DNA from: Madurella fahalii
Taxonomy: Eukaryota > Ascomycota > Sordariomycetes > Sordariales
NCBI GenBank assembly: GCA_029876055.1
Contig: CM056876.1
Coordinates: 2,232,001 to 2,296,000, forward strand
DNA length: 64,000 bases
Direction: 5' to 3'
Under the pieces are notes generated by a model. It did not search any database. It had not been told where the DNA came from and worked only from the letters and a program-made list of their open reading frames with translations. This document shows positions 47,207 through 55,975 of the stretch, piece by piece. The position numbers and the translations under genes are program-made. Numbering within the stretch: position 1 is the stretch's first letter; the number at the start of each line of letters is the position of its first letter.

Positions 47207-48606
47207 TCAAGCCTTGGTACGCTTGGGCGCCGCAGCAGAGAGTTCGTCACCAGGCCGCTTATGGCTGGCGCTCTGAGAGGCACCCTTGGTACGGCGCCAG
47301 GCATCGAAGGGGCTTTGCTTGCCGGGTTGCTTGGGTTTCATCGGGGTGGAATCTGCACCTTTCTTGTTGCCGAAGCGCGTAGTACGCGCCGTGGTTGGTG
47401 GGGACACCGGCGCGAAGCGTGGGGCCTCTGGCGTGTCAGGGACCTCCTCGACCAGGTCCGCCGGGGTAGCCGGCTGGTTCTTCTCCATTCCCGCCAATAC
47501 GTGGTCCTCAATATCGGTTGCTGCCTCTTCGTCGTCGTCGAGAGTCTTTGGCTCGTCAGTCTTGGCCACGGGGAAGAGCAGCCGGGGCTTGACGGAAGAC
47601 CGGGTGAACGGCCGTCTCGAAGTGGATTCGACAACGCTCTCCAGACCGCCTTCGCCCTCGTCCAGACCCTCGCGGCTGCCCAAACCTGACTCGTCAATCT
47701 CGGCAAACTTGCGGAACTGTATCTGGCCCCGGCTAATAAAAAGCGCGTTAGTAAAAGAAAATGCTCGGCAATTCAAGTGGAGGGGGTTACATACAACATA
47801 GTAAGCATGCCATCTTCGCGACAGACCGCCTCGTCGATCGACACTTTGCCTTCACCGGGAATCGCGACAGTCTGCTTCTTGCTCGGGCGCTTCGGCGGCT
47901 CGGGAGCGACAGCTGAGTGGCCGACATAGAACGGATTCTCGGTGCTGTCATCAACCTCTGGAATGCGCTCGTGGGAATCCGTGTAGATCGGGATGGGTTC
48001 GTCGGCCTCCTCGTCGTTACAGAAGCTGTCGAGCGTGTACTTTTGGGTATGCATCTTCTTGGGGCTCGGCATGACGTCGTCTTCGTTGTGGAACAGGGTG
48101 CGCGCAATCGACCCGACCTTCGCCTTGGCTTGCTCGGTGGGTGGCTTCTGAGGGGTCTTGGCGGGTGTGATGAGCATTCCAGCGCCAGTCAACGCGCTCG
48201 TACGAGTAGAACGCGTCTCAGGTTTGCTCAGCAGTCCAAGAGCAACCGCAGCGGTCGTAGTTCCTTCGGCGGTCAGAGTGCCCGACACCCTGCGCGATGA
48301 GTTCATTGGAGGGGCGCGCTTCTTCTGTGGTGAGAGGGCAGGTGTAGCCATGTTGGAGGTGAGGCGCTTCTTTGATGACTTGGGCGAACCTAAGGAATTT
48401 TGTTGCGGCTCGGGATAATGACGCGATGAAAGCTGTGGAGACGGAGTTCTGTTGGCCGCCCGCTGTGCAATGCGGGTCGACTTGCGCGGGGTGTAGGGCT
48501 CGTAGGGATCGGAATAGCCGTGCTGAGGAGCTGGGGGAGTTCGGATTCTCGAGGTTGGATTTGGGGAAGGCGTCGAGGGCACAAGCGGCTCCATGGTGCC
48601 CGTCAT
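47207..48606 (-). CDS. Unrecognised nuclear protein, cell-cycle context
   Basis: Exon 1 is 48606-47795 and exon 2 is 47732-47207, with a 62-bp GTATGT...ATTAG intron containing TACTAAC; 445 residues. Most of it is disordered, with many S/T-P sites (VPSTPSPNPTS, PRKSTRIAQR, TPAKTPQKPP) and a basic KKRAPP patch. A compact middle block looks conserved: SIARTLFHNEDDVMPSPKK, KYTLDSFCNDEE, IPIYTDSHERIPE, ENPFYVG, then after the splice GMLTMFRGQIQFRKF. The C terminus is Lys-rich (FDAWRRTKG, APKRTKA). The S/T-P density suggests CDK regulation. It shares a promoter with Duo1 that holds ACGCGT/ACGCGAAA boxes. I cannot name the family; a small G1/S regulator or chromatin-associated factor would fit, but that is inference. 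Confidence 0.75.
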
Positions 48607-49349
48607 TTTCGAGCTTCACCTGACGTCCTAATACCAATTTCCCCAGCAGACAAGACACGGGACCGAAGGGTAGATACCAGTGTTGGCGACTGGTTTATAG
48701 GTTTTGGGGGCGGCAAGAAAGTAGAGCAAAGAAATACTAAGTCGGAGCGGAGTTTTCGAGTGACTGCGCGATCCTGGAGAGAACGACTGCCAAATACGCT
48801 TCGCCGTTCAAAACAGCCAATAGACTCGGCACCACTCAAAACAAATCGCGCAGCATCCAAATCAAAAGAAGCAGCACCTGGGGCAACGAAAAGGTATACT
48901 GGGATTGCCTGGTTGTCAAAGAGGAGAAAGAATTTGGCAGTTGGATCATGTAGGTGCGAAAATATGGTTGGTCTCTGGGGTTGTAGCGGGAAGTGGTGGA
49001 GGAAGAAGGCGAAGAAGGGGCTGGGGGCGGTCTGCATTCGATTTCGGGGGCACGTCCAACCTCCAATTGGACTCCAGCCCCTGGTCTCCAGCTTTTCGAT
49101 TAATGACCTGACGCCAAAACGCGAAACCCCACAATTTCGTGCGACGCGTTGCTGACCCTGGTCGCCCTGCGAACCCCTGTCAGCCCCTCGAGCCCCGCCA
49201 ATCCAGTCGTAACAACACATTTTCCGGGACACTTCAAGACAACAAAACAACGTCATCCACTTACCGAGCACGCCCTGGCTGTGCCCGAGTCCGGAATCTT
49301 TTGTGACAGGGGTCAACTAAGACATTGAGTCTACAGAATTCAATCCACC
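48607..49349. promoter_or_regulatory. Divergent promoter of Duo1 and nuclear-protein genes
   Basis: 743 bp lie between two divergent start codons. No supported gene is present; an open frame across it overlaps both ends and lacks motifs. It holds the two cell-cycle boxes listed separately. Confidence 0.6.
49119..49149. promoter_or_regulatory. MBF/E2F-like boxes in the Duo1 divergent promoter
   Basis: ACGCGAAA at 49119-49126 and ACGCGT at 49144-49149 lie about 200 bp upstream of the Duo1 start and about 520 bp upstream of the divergent nuclear-protein gene. ACGCGT is the MluI cell-cycle box bound by MBF in yeasts, which drives G1/S genes. Binding here is inferred. Confidence 0.5.
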
Positions 49350-50105
49350 ATGGCAGACGACTTCGACACCTCAGACCATGAAGACACGTTTGCGTCACCG
49401 CCCAAGCCAGCTTCGGGCCGGTCCAGGACACCCACCAATCAGAACCCCAACTTCGACACAGACGAGGCCCGCGAGGCCGCACTGCGCAAAGAGCTGGAAG
49501 GTGTAAGGAACATCAACGAGGTGATCGAGGGCGTTATCGGAACGCTAGAGCGGGCTCGGGGCAATATGGGCGTGCGTTTGCAGTCTTGAACATCCGCTGT
49601 AAACCCTGCCCTCACTGACCCATCTCTGCAGACCGTCTCCAAGACTGTGGACAACGCATCGACCCTGCTCAACACATGGACGCGCATCCTCTCCCAGACA
49701 GAACACAATCAACGGCTAATTCTCAACCCGGAGTGGAAGGGGGCAACCCAAGACCTCATTGATATTGAGAACGAGGCGCTTCAGAAGCAGCAGGAAGCGG
49801 AGAGGCGGGCAGCCGAAGCTGAGCGGCGGCGGGAAGAAGCACGGAGAAAGGCAGAGGAAGAGGAGCGGAAGAAGTCGGCTACGTCGACGGCAAAACCATC
49901 ATCTAGGGGAATCGGCCGTGGCGTCACAAGGGGAAGGGTCAGAGGGTTGACCAGAGGCGGTGCGACGACGGGATCATCGTCGTCGTCATCAGTGTACGGC
50001 GGCGACACGACATCGAGCAGCATCGGGAGCTCAAGGAACACATCGGGCATGGGTAGGGGCGGCTTCGGGTACACGAGAGGCGCCCGCTCAAGAGGCGTGA
50101 GATGA
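49350..50105 (+). CDS. duo1: DASH complex subunit Duo1
   Basis: Exons 49350-49571 and 49632-50105, with a 60-bp GTGCGT...TGCAG intron; 231 residues. The Duo1 core spans the splice: LRKELEGVRNINEVIEGVIG, LERARGNMG, then TVSKTVDNASTLLNTWTRIL, SQTEHNQRLILNPEWKGA and DLIDIENEA. A long Glu/Arg/Ala helix follows (EAERRAAEAERRREEARRK) and then a Gly/Arg/Ser-rich tail. The DASH/Dam1 ring couples kinetochores to spindle microtubules; Duo1 is a core structural subunit. It ends 147 bp from the convergent RNase H2 subunit B stop. Confidence 0.92.
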
Positions 50106-50251
50106 ATGCACGTGCTGCGGGGAGCCAAGTGCTCTACCCTATGATTCCCTCTTCCATTACCATGGTCCCAGAACCCCCAAACGCCTCCTGTGGCTTACAT
50201 TGTAGTATACAGCGTATGAGGCAAAGGCAGCCGAGATGCCCATCCGGATCT

Positions 50252-51568
50252 CTACGTTTTCTTTTTGAAGAACTCGCTCAGCTTCTTCATGCCGGACGTA
50301 TTAACCTTCATCAGCTCCTTGACCCCTCGGCTCTGGTTTGCCTTTTTGACCTTCTCCTCAGCCTCCTTTTTCCGCCTCTTCTCAGCGCGGCCGTCCTCCT
50401 CCTCATCCATCGTTCTCTTCCGCGAATAGTCAGTAGACCTCGCCGCGGCAGCGTCCTGGCGCAGCTTCGCCAGGCGCGCTTGATACTCATCTAGCGGCTT
50501 AAAGTCAACCAAGTCCGTCGCTTTATCCAAGCGCCCCTTGAGCACCTCGGCCATCGGCGGCGCGATGTAGCTCGAGCAGATGAAGTTGAACGCAACTCTC
50601 AGCCGTTGCAGCTTAACCACCTCCTCAGTGGCAACCATAGCACTGACGACGTCTTCCCCAACAATCCCAGTCGCCGCCCCATCCTCATCCGCAACCGACG
50701 TCGGCGCCGTCGATGCCTCAGACTCCGAACTCACCCCTGTCTCCACAGCAGACTCAGCACCGGAGCTCCCCTGCGACTCCGCCCCTGCCTCAGGCGTCCC
50801 CATCCCACTCCCACTCCCATTCCCATTCGCATTCTGACGGACAACCCTGACCCCCACAACGGGCGCTTCCAACGCCCTCTTCACAAACCGCTCCTCCATA
50901 CTCCTCGGCAGCCCGCTGCCGTTGCCCGCTCCGCTCTCTGCCATCCGCCGCGCCTTGCCCAGCACCTCCCGCAGCACCTTGTCCTCGCTGAACCGGTACA
51001 TCGTCTCCCCGCCGGCCTCGACCGTGTCGCACGCCGCGGCGAGGCGCGCCGCGACCAGCGCCTGGGTGCGTGGCCATGTGAGGATCTCGGACAGGTGGCG
51101 CGCCGGGTTGGGGAGGAGGTCGAGGTGGTCGTCTAGGGAGGTGAACATGCGCTTTTTTTGTGTTGGCTCTGGCGAAGCGGAGAGCGCGGGGAGGAGGAGG
51201 AAGAAGGGGTCGAGGGGCGTGGCGACGTAGAGGGTGGGGGATTGGGTGGTCTCGGCGGTGCTGTCATTGTTGGAGGCGAGCAGCCAGCTGCGCGGGGTTT
51301 GGGAGGGCGGCGAGACCTTGGTGAACTCGAAGAAGCCTGCTTCCGGGCAGACGAGGTAGCGGGTGAGTCTGCTATAGCGCGGGTTCTGGAGTGTGACAAT
51401 GCGCGCCTCCGGGGTAGTGTTTTTGGGGAGGATGAAGAGTTTGGGCGGGTTGTCCGACTCGGCGGGGAGGGCGTAGATGGAGGTGGTGTTGTTGGGTTTG
51501 CTGGTTGCCGTCTTGTCTTGGGCGGTAGCCGCTCCTGCGGCGCCTTTAGAGGCGCGCGTTCTTGCCAT
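50252..51568 (-). CDS. rnh202: Ribonuclease H2 subunit B
   Basis: Single exon, 438 residues. The N-terminal triple-barrel region is visible as LFILPKNTTPEARIVTLQNP, RYLVCPEAGFFEFTKV, YVATPLDPFFLLLPAL, and the helix SLDDHLDLLPNPARHLSEIL. A low-complexity insert (NANGNGSGSGMG, Ser/Glu/Ala-rich) is followed by the family's LRVAFNFICSSYIAPPM and EVLKGRLDKATDL. The C terminus is basic (AEKRRKKEAEEK) and ends GMKKLSEFFKKKT, a degenerate PCNA-interacting motif with Met in place of the usual Gln. RNase H2 removes ribonucleotides from DNA and RNA in hybrids; subunit B is the accessory chain that tethers the enzyme to PCNA. It is divergent from mcm10. Confidence 0.9.
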   Translation of the reverse strand: MARTRASKGAAGAATAQDKTATSKPNNTTSIYALPAESDNPPKLFILPKNTTPEARIVTLQNPRYSRLTRYLVCPEAGFFEFTKVSPPSQTPRSWLLASNNDSTAETTQSPTLYVATPLDPFFLLLPALSASPEPTQKKRMFTSLDDHLDLLPNPARHLSEILTWPRTQALVAARLAAACDTVEAGGETMYRFSEDKVLREVLGKARRMAESGAGNGSGLPRSMEERFVKRALEAPVVGVRVVRQNANGNGSGSGMGTPEAGAESQGSSGAESAVETGVSSESEASTAPTSVADEDGAATGIVGEDVVSAMVATEEVVKLQRLRVAFNFICSSYIAPPMAEVLKGRLDKATDLVDFKPLDEYQARLAKLRQDAAAARSTDYSRKRTMDEEEDGRAEKRRKKEAEEKVKKANQSRGVKELMKVNTSGMKKLSEFFKKKT

Positions 51569-52201
51569 ATCGATGGCGGGGTGCAGGTGTTTCTCGGGGC
51601 AAAATCACTCTCCTAGCGACACATTGATCCTCTTGGAGTTGCAGAAGCCACCAGGAGGTTTTCTCACAAAGTCAATTGCCCATGTTCCACTGCAATGAAA
51701 GCACTGAGATTGCGGAGCTGAAGCAGGGTGTCAGCAACGGTCCAGGCCCCCTGTAAATGTGACGCGACGTTGACGCGAAGCGCGCTTCCCTGCAGACGCC
51801 ACGCGTTGCGACCTTCGGAGCGCGTTCCATCCCACCTTTTAGCTCTTCCCGTCGACACGGCGCAAACTCACCGAGAACCGGCGCTTATCGGCTGTGAATT
51901 TGGGGCCTTATTCACCCAAGCTCCTGCGACTTAGACGAGCCATTCAACTTGCCAAAATTGGCGATTTTCGCTGGCCACATGCCCTCCTGCAGGCGCCGGG
52001 TTATGTTACACTTGTACCGCCTTAATTGGTCGATATACCACAGCCCTGCACAACACTCCGCTACGTTCCTGCGGCTTTAATCGGAACCGTAAACAAATCG
52101 CATCTTTGCAGCGTGTGGATTTTCACCTTCTCTCCGCCTCCCGATATCCACCACGCCGATTCTCGAACTTTTCGCCGACTAGAACTTGTACCTGCCCACC
52201 T
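51569..52201. promoter_or_regulatory. Divergent promoter of rnh202 and mcm10
   Basis: About 630 bp separate two genes of DNA replication and repair. No other gene is seen. Three cell-cycle-box-like motifs cluster in it. Confidence 0.6.
51760..51806. promoter_or_regulatory. Cluster of three MBF/E2F-like boxes
   Basis: TGACGCGA occurs at 51760-51767 and again at 51771-51778, and a perfect ACGCGT at 51801-51806. The cluster sits about 195 bp upstream of rnh202 and about 395 bp upstream of mcm10. Such boxes drive G1/S replication genes in yeasts, consistent with both neighbours; binding here is inferred. Confidence 0.6.
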
Positions 52202-54778
52202 ATGGCTGCCCAATGGCCGCCCAGGTCGCCCCACGAGGCGCTTCTTAGCACACCAGGGGGACGGGAGAAGCTGCGCCGCCTCGCTGAACGTACATCTCCC
52301 TCACCTTCGCCCTCACGGCTCCGGCCGTCGCGGTCGATCTCTGCTCTGGCTCCGAGGTCAGGCATGGGCCAAGGCGGCGGGGCTGAAAATGACCTTTTTG
52401 AAGGCGGGGAGGTCGAGGACGATGAGGACGAGGAAACCTTACAACTCAAACTACAGGCAATTCAGGCCCGGTTAAGGCTCAAAAAACTTCAGGCTGCCAA
52501 AGCCCAGCGACGGGCGCCTGCGGCGTCAGATCCAGCGCCGAGGGATGGGGCTGGAATGTGTGGGGTCCCTTTGCAGTCAAGACTGGCAGCAGCACGGGAC
52601 AGGATGGAGAGGGAGGCATCACAAAATGTGGTCCAAGTTCCGGCTTCGCCTGTCAAGAGGTCAGAGAGCGCGGCAAATGTACAGACCTCGCCGCAGAGGG
52701 TGCTCTTGGGAATCGACAAGGGACGGAAGGCGGCAGACATGTCGCTGAAGAGAGCTCCCAACCAGAGGAAAGCGATCGAAGACAGGCCCAGCCAGCAGCC
52801 GAGCTACCTACGACAGACAAAATCACCGTTAGACGGCCAAGGCCAGCAAGAAGCCCCCCGGCCGTTGAGTTTTAATGAGCGGCTCGCAGCCGCGCGTAAC
52901 GACGAGATCGCGAGGCAAGAGCGTAGAGATAAGGTACAGGGATTACGGAGCACGGCATTCAGCGTTGGCAAAGAGGAGATGGAAGATTACAAGAGCAAGG
53001 CGCTCGACATCCCAGACCTTCCTTCAAAACCTGAGGAATTCTCTAGGGCCCAGATTCTCTCGTCAGTAGGGAGACCGTCCGGAGGCCCGCTACAGCGTAG
53101 CACCACCACCCTTAGCATACGATCAGGACCACAATCAGGGGACGGCAACTCCTCCGATCCGGTTCCCGCAGCAGCGTCGCCCGACTCGGAAGCAGCCTAC
53201 GATCCGTACTCCGGACTGCATCTCTCGAAACGAATCCTGCCACACACGGTTCTCACCCGCGCCGTAAGAGGGAAGAAGTCATATGTCCTCAAAGATCTCC
53301 TCCGCCATGTCAAAGCGCCCGACTGGTCCCTCCCAGATGTCGAGTCCGACATTGTCGTCTACGCCATCATCGCCAGCAAATCTGAGCCACGCAGTCACCG
53401 GCCGGGGCCCGGCGGCGACGGCAAATCCCAACAAGACCGCGGCAAGTACATGGTGCTCACACTAGTCGACTTGACCTATGAAGTAGAACTCTACCTCTTC
53501 AACTCGGGCTTCGACCGCTTCTGGAAGCTGACGCCGGGCACGGTGCTGGCCATCCTCAACCCGAGCATCATGCCGCCGCCGCCGGGCCGCGAAGCGACCA
53601 ACCGCTTCGGGCTTGTCATCAACTCAGATGCCGACACCATCCTCGAGATCGGTAGCGCGCGCGACATTGGCTATTGCAAGAGCATCAAGAAGGACGGGAC
53701 GTACTGTAAGAGCTGGATCAACGCGCGCCGCACCGAGTACTGCGAGTTCCACACCAACGAAGCAGTCCGCAAGGCGCGAGGCGCGCGCATCGAGATGAAC
53801 TCGACGGCCGGCTTCGGCAGCGGCGACGGCGCCCGCGGGAGACTCAACTCACGGCGGGTCTTGTTCAAAACCGAGGAAGAACGCAAGCGCGGCAGCTACG
53901 ACCGCGCGACGCAGAGCCACTTCTTCATCAGCAGCGCGCACCGCGCCACAGACCCGGACGACGAACGGGAACACGGCATGGCCGACCGCAAGGAGCGCGA
54001 AGAAGCCCTCAAGCGACGGCTAGCCCAAAAGGAAAAGGAGCGGGACATTGCCCGCCGCCTAGGCGAGATCGGCGGTGGCGCGGGGAAAGACTACATGAAT
54101 CGCGCCGCTGCCGCTGCTGCTGCCGCCGCTCCCACTTCCCGGAGGACCACCACCGGCAAAACTCTGGGATCGAGCTTCTCCTCCGCTACCTCCTCATTTA
54201 CATCCTCCACCGTCCTACCAACCTCGGCCGCCTCGTCCTTCAACACCTCCATGTCGACCGTCACCACCAGCGGCGAGCACCAGCTTGCCCCACCACCGCC
54301 CAGATGGGACGCCCGCTCGCTCGGCCTGGTCGGCCGTAGGGGCGCTGACCAGACAAAGATCGACCTCGGCCCGGTCAAGCGCAAGAGGCCGGAATCGTCG
54401 GCTTCTAGTTCGACGGTTAGCGGGTTAGGTGCGAGCGTCACTGCCGCAGGAGGGAGGAGGGCTGCGCTTGGGTGGGGTTCGGAGCTCAAGGATAAGCTGG
54501 GGAGGATGAAGGAGGGGGAGAGGCTGGATGGGAGGAGGGTGATAAACATGAATACCGGAATTGGGGCGGCGGTCTCGGCTGCGGCCAGTAATGGCGCTGT
54601 TGCTGCTAGGGGGGATAAGTCGCCTGTGAGGAAAAAGACGCGGTTCGTGACGGACAAGGGAATCCGCGAGGCCGGGCGGGACAGTCTAGGGGAGCCGCTC
54701 TCGGCGGGGATCCAGAGTCGCCGGCAGGTGGTGTTGGACGATGATGATGATGATGACGATTTGATTGTTGTCAAATGA
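52202..54778 (+). CDS. mcm10: Replication factor Mcm10
   Basis: Start chosen at MAAQWPPRSP (52202); an in-frame Met 96 bp upstream gives a less likely leader. Single exon, 858 residues. The N terminus has an acidic stretch followed by a coiled coil (ETLQLKLQAIQARLRLKKLQ). The central region is the Mcm10 OB fold and zinc finger: GLHLSKRILPHTVLTRAVRG, DIVVYAIIASKSEP, YMVLTLVDLTYEVELYLF, FDRFWKLTPGTVLAILNPSI, then IGYCKSIKKDGTYCKSW and YCEFH (CCCH zinc ligands, about residues 490-517). The C-terminal third is basic with Ala and Ser runs and ends in seven Asp. Mcm10 activates the CMG helicase and binds DNA and polymerase alpha at origins. Confidence 0.95.
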   Translation: MAAQWPPRSPHEALLSTPGGREKLRRLAERTSPSPSPSRLRPSRSISALAPRSGMGQGGGAENDLFEGGEVEDDEDEETLQLKLQAIQARLRLKKLQAAKAQRRAPAASDPAPRDGAGMCGVPLQSRLAAARDRMEREASQNVVQVPASPVKRSESAANVQTSPQRVLLGIDKGRKAADMSLKRAPNQRKAIEDRPSQQPSYLRQTKSPLDGQGQQEAPRPLSFNERLAAARNDEIARQERRDKVQGLRSTAFSVGKEEMEDYKSKALDIPDLPSKPEEFSRAQILSSVGRPSGGPLQRSTTTLSIRSGPQSGDGNSSDPVPAAASPDSEAAYDPYSGLHLSKRILPHTVLTRAVRGKKSYVLKDLLRHVKAPDWSLPDVESDIVVYAIIASKSEPRSHRPGPGGDGKSQQDRGKYMVLTLVDLTYEVELYLFNSGFDRFWKLTPGTVLAILNPSIMPPPPGREATNRFGLVINSDADTILEIGSARDIGYCKSIKKDGTYCKSWINARRTEYCEFHTNEAVRKARGARIEMNSTAGFGSGDGARGRLNSRRVLFKTEEERKRGSYDRATQSHFFISSAHRATDPDDEREHGMADRKEREEALKRRLAQKEKERDIARRLGEIGGGAGKDYMNRAAAAAAAAAPTSRRTTTGKTLGSSFSSATSSFTSSTVLPTSAASSFNTSMSTVTTSGEHQLAPPPPRWDARSLGLVGRRGADQTKIDLGPVKRKRPESSASSSTVSGLGASVTAAGGRRAALGWGSELKDKLGRMKEGERLDGRRVINMNTGIGAAVSAAASNGAVAARGDKSPVRKKTRFVTDKGIREAGRDSLGEPLSAGIQSRRQVVLDDDDDDDDLIVVK

Positions 54779-55296
54779 GCTTCGCTGGGTTCATTGGGCG
54801 GCGCATGTTCCTATTTCCCTGGGGAAGGGTATAGACCTGGATGGAGTTGTGGGTATACCTGGCTGGGCGGCATGATGGCAAGGCGGTGAGGTGTGTTGTA
54901 AAGTGTTTTGAATCCACGCATGCTAAGATACATGAGCATTGTTTACCTGGTTATCCCTATATGCAATGATGAATATCGCAGCGCCACGTCAACGCAGAGT
55001 ATTGCGTTGTAAAGAATTTTGCTTTTCCTGTATTCATCACTGAGCTCATCACACATATACAACGGTGAGGGTAAGACGGAGAAGCGTGCAAAAGAGACCC
55101 AGGCTTCTCAGGGAACCGAGCGGCACCTCATAGTCCGGTACTCAAGGGTCAACGTGAACTGGCAGGGAAATTGCCGATCTCCGCACATGGATCGGGAGAG
55201 CATCGGGCTCGGATACGCCCAACACATTATCTCGAAACGGCAGTCCACCGCCGGGCCACAGCAGAACTTATACAGCTTTTACCACTGCCATACATC
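54779..55296. other. Intergenic, mcm10 3' side
   Basis: Probable 3' UTR and spacer. A short frame at 55019-55348 runs into the 5S gene and has no motifs. Confidence 0.55.
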
Positions 55297-55415
55297 ACAT
55301 ACGACCATAGGCAGTAGAGAACTCGGGATCCCGTCTGCTCTCCCTTAGATAAGCTACTGACCGCCGAACTAGTAGTTGGGTCGGTGACGACCAGCGAATC
55401 CTCGGTGTTGTATGT
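55297..55415 (+). rRNA. 5S ribosomal RNA gene (dispersed)
   Basis: The 119-bp sequence begins ACATACGACCATAGG and ends CGGTGTTGTATGT, the canonical fungal 5S termini, which pair with each other as helix I. The internal segments GATCCCGTCTGCTCTCCC, TAGTAGTTGGGTCGGTGACG and ACCAGCGAATCC match the Neurospora-type pattern from memory. A T5 run (55415-55419) follows as Pol III terminator. A single, unlinked 5S gene between protein genes is usual in Sordariomycetes. Confidence 0.9.
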
Positions 55416-55419
55416 TTTT
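55415..55419 (+). terminator. Pol III T-run terminator of 5S gene
   Basis: Five consecutive T immediately after the mature 5S 3' end. Confidence 0.75.
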
Positions 55420-55975
55420 GAAGCTTTTTGCAGGTTCTCCATGGTGATGGATCCACTCTCCCTTTGGTTTTGGCTCTCAGCACTTCAGGGTTAGGGTTCC
55501 GTATAGCGCGGTGCAGCAGGGTGGCGGCAAGTTTTCGTTGCCTTGGAGCCCGAGCACTTTGTAAACACAGCAGGCAGCACACCCCGCCGAGTGCCTTTAG
55601 AACGCGGCCACTCTCCCCTAATTACAGGTCTCCACGGCACGGGCTACGGCGGCACTCCCTCGAGCATTCGCGTCAGCGTGAGTGCTACCGATGAGGTAAG
55701 TTTCCCTCATGGCTGGCCACACACGGCGGGGCAAAGGCGTAGAAGTTAACAAGAACGGTGAATGCAGAAAACCGGGCGCCAGTTTTTCAGTGCAGCCGCA
55801 GAACAACCTCGCATCAGGCGACAAACCAGAATTTTCCAGATCGAGGTCTGGGTACGCCAACAAGACACGAACCGAGCTGAGGCAGAGCTTCTACGACCTG
55901 CTCCATTCGACGACCATCAGTTATTCCTCGTCTTTAGGGAAGCGTCAGTCCTCACCTAGTCCCGAACCAGCCACG
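55420..55975. other. Upstream region of SNF2 gene
   Basis: The SNF2 reading frame is open upstream to a Met at 55709, but that extension has no conserved features. I treat it as 5' leader and prefer the Met at 55976. Nothing else is seen. Confidence 0.5.
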
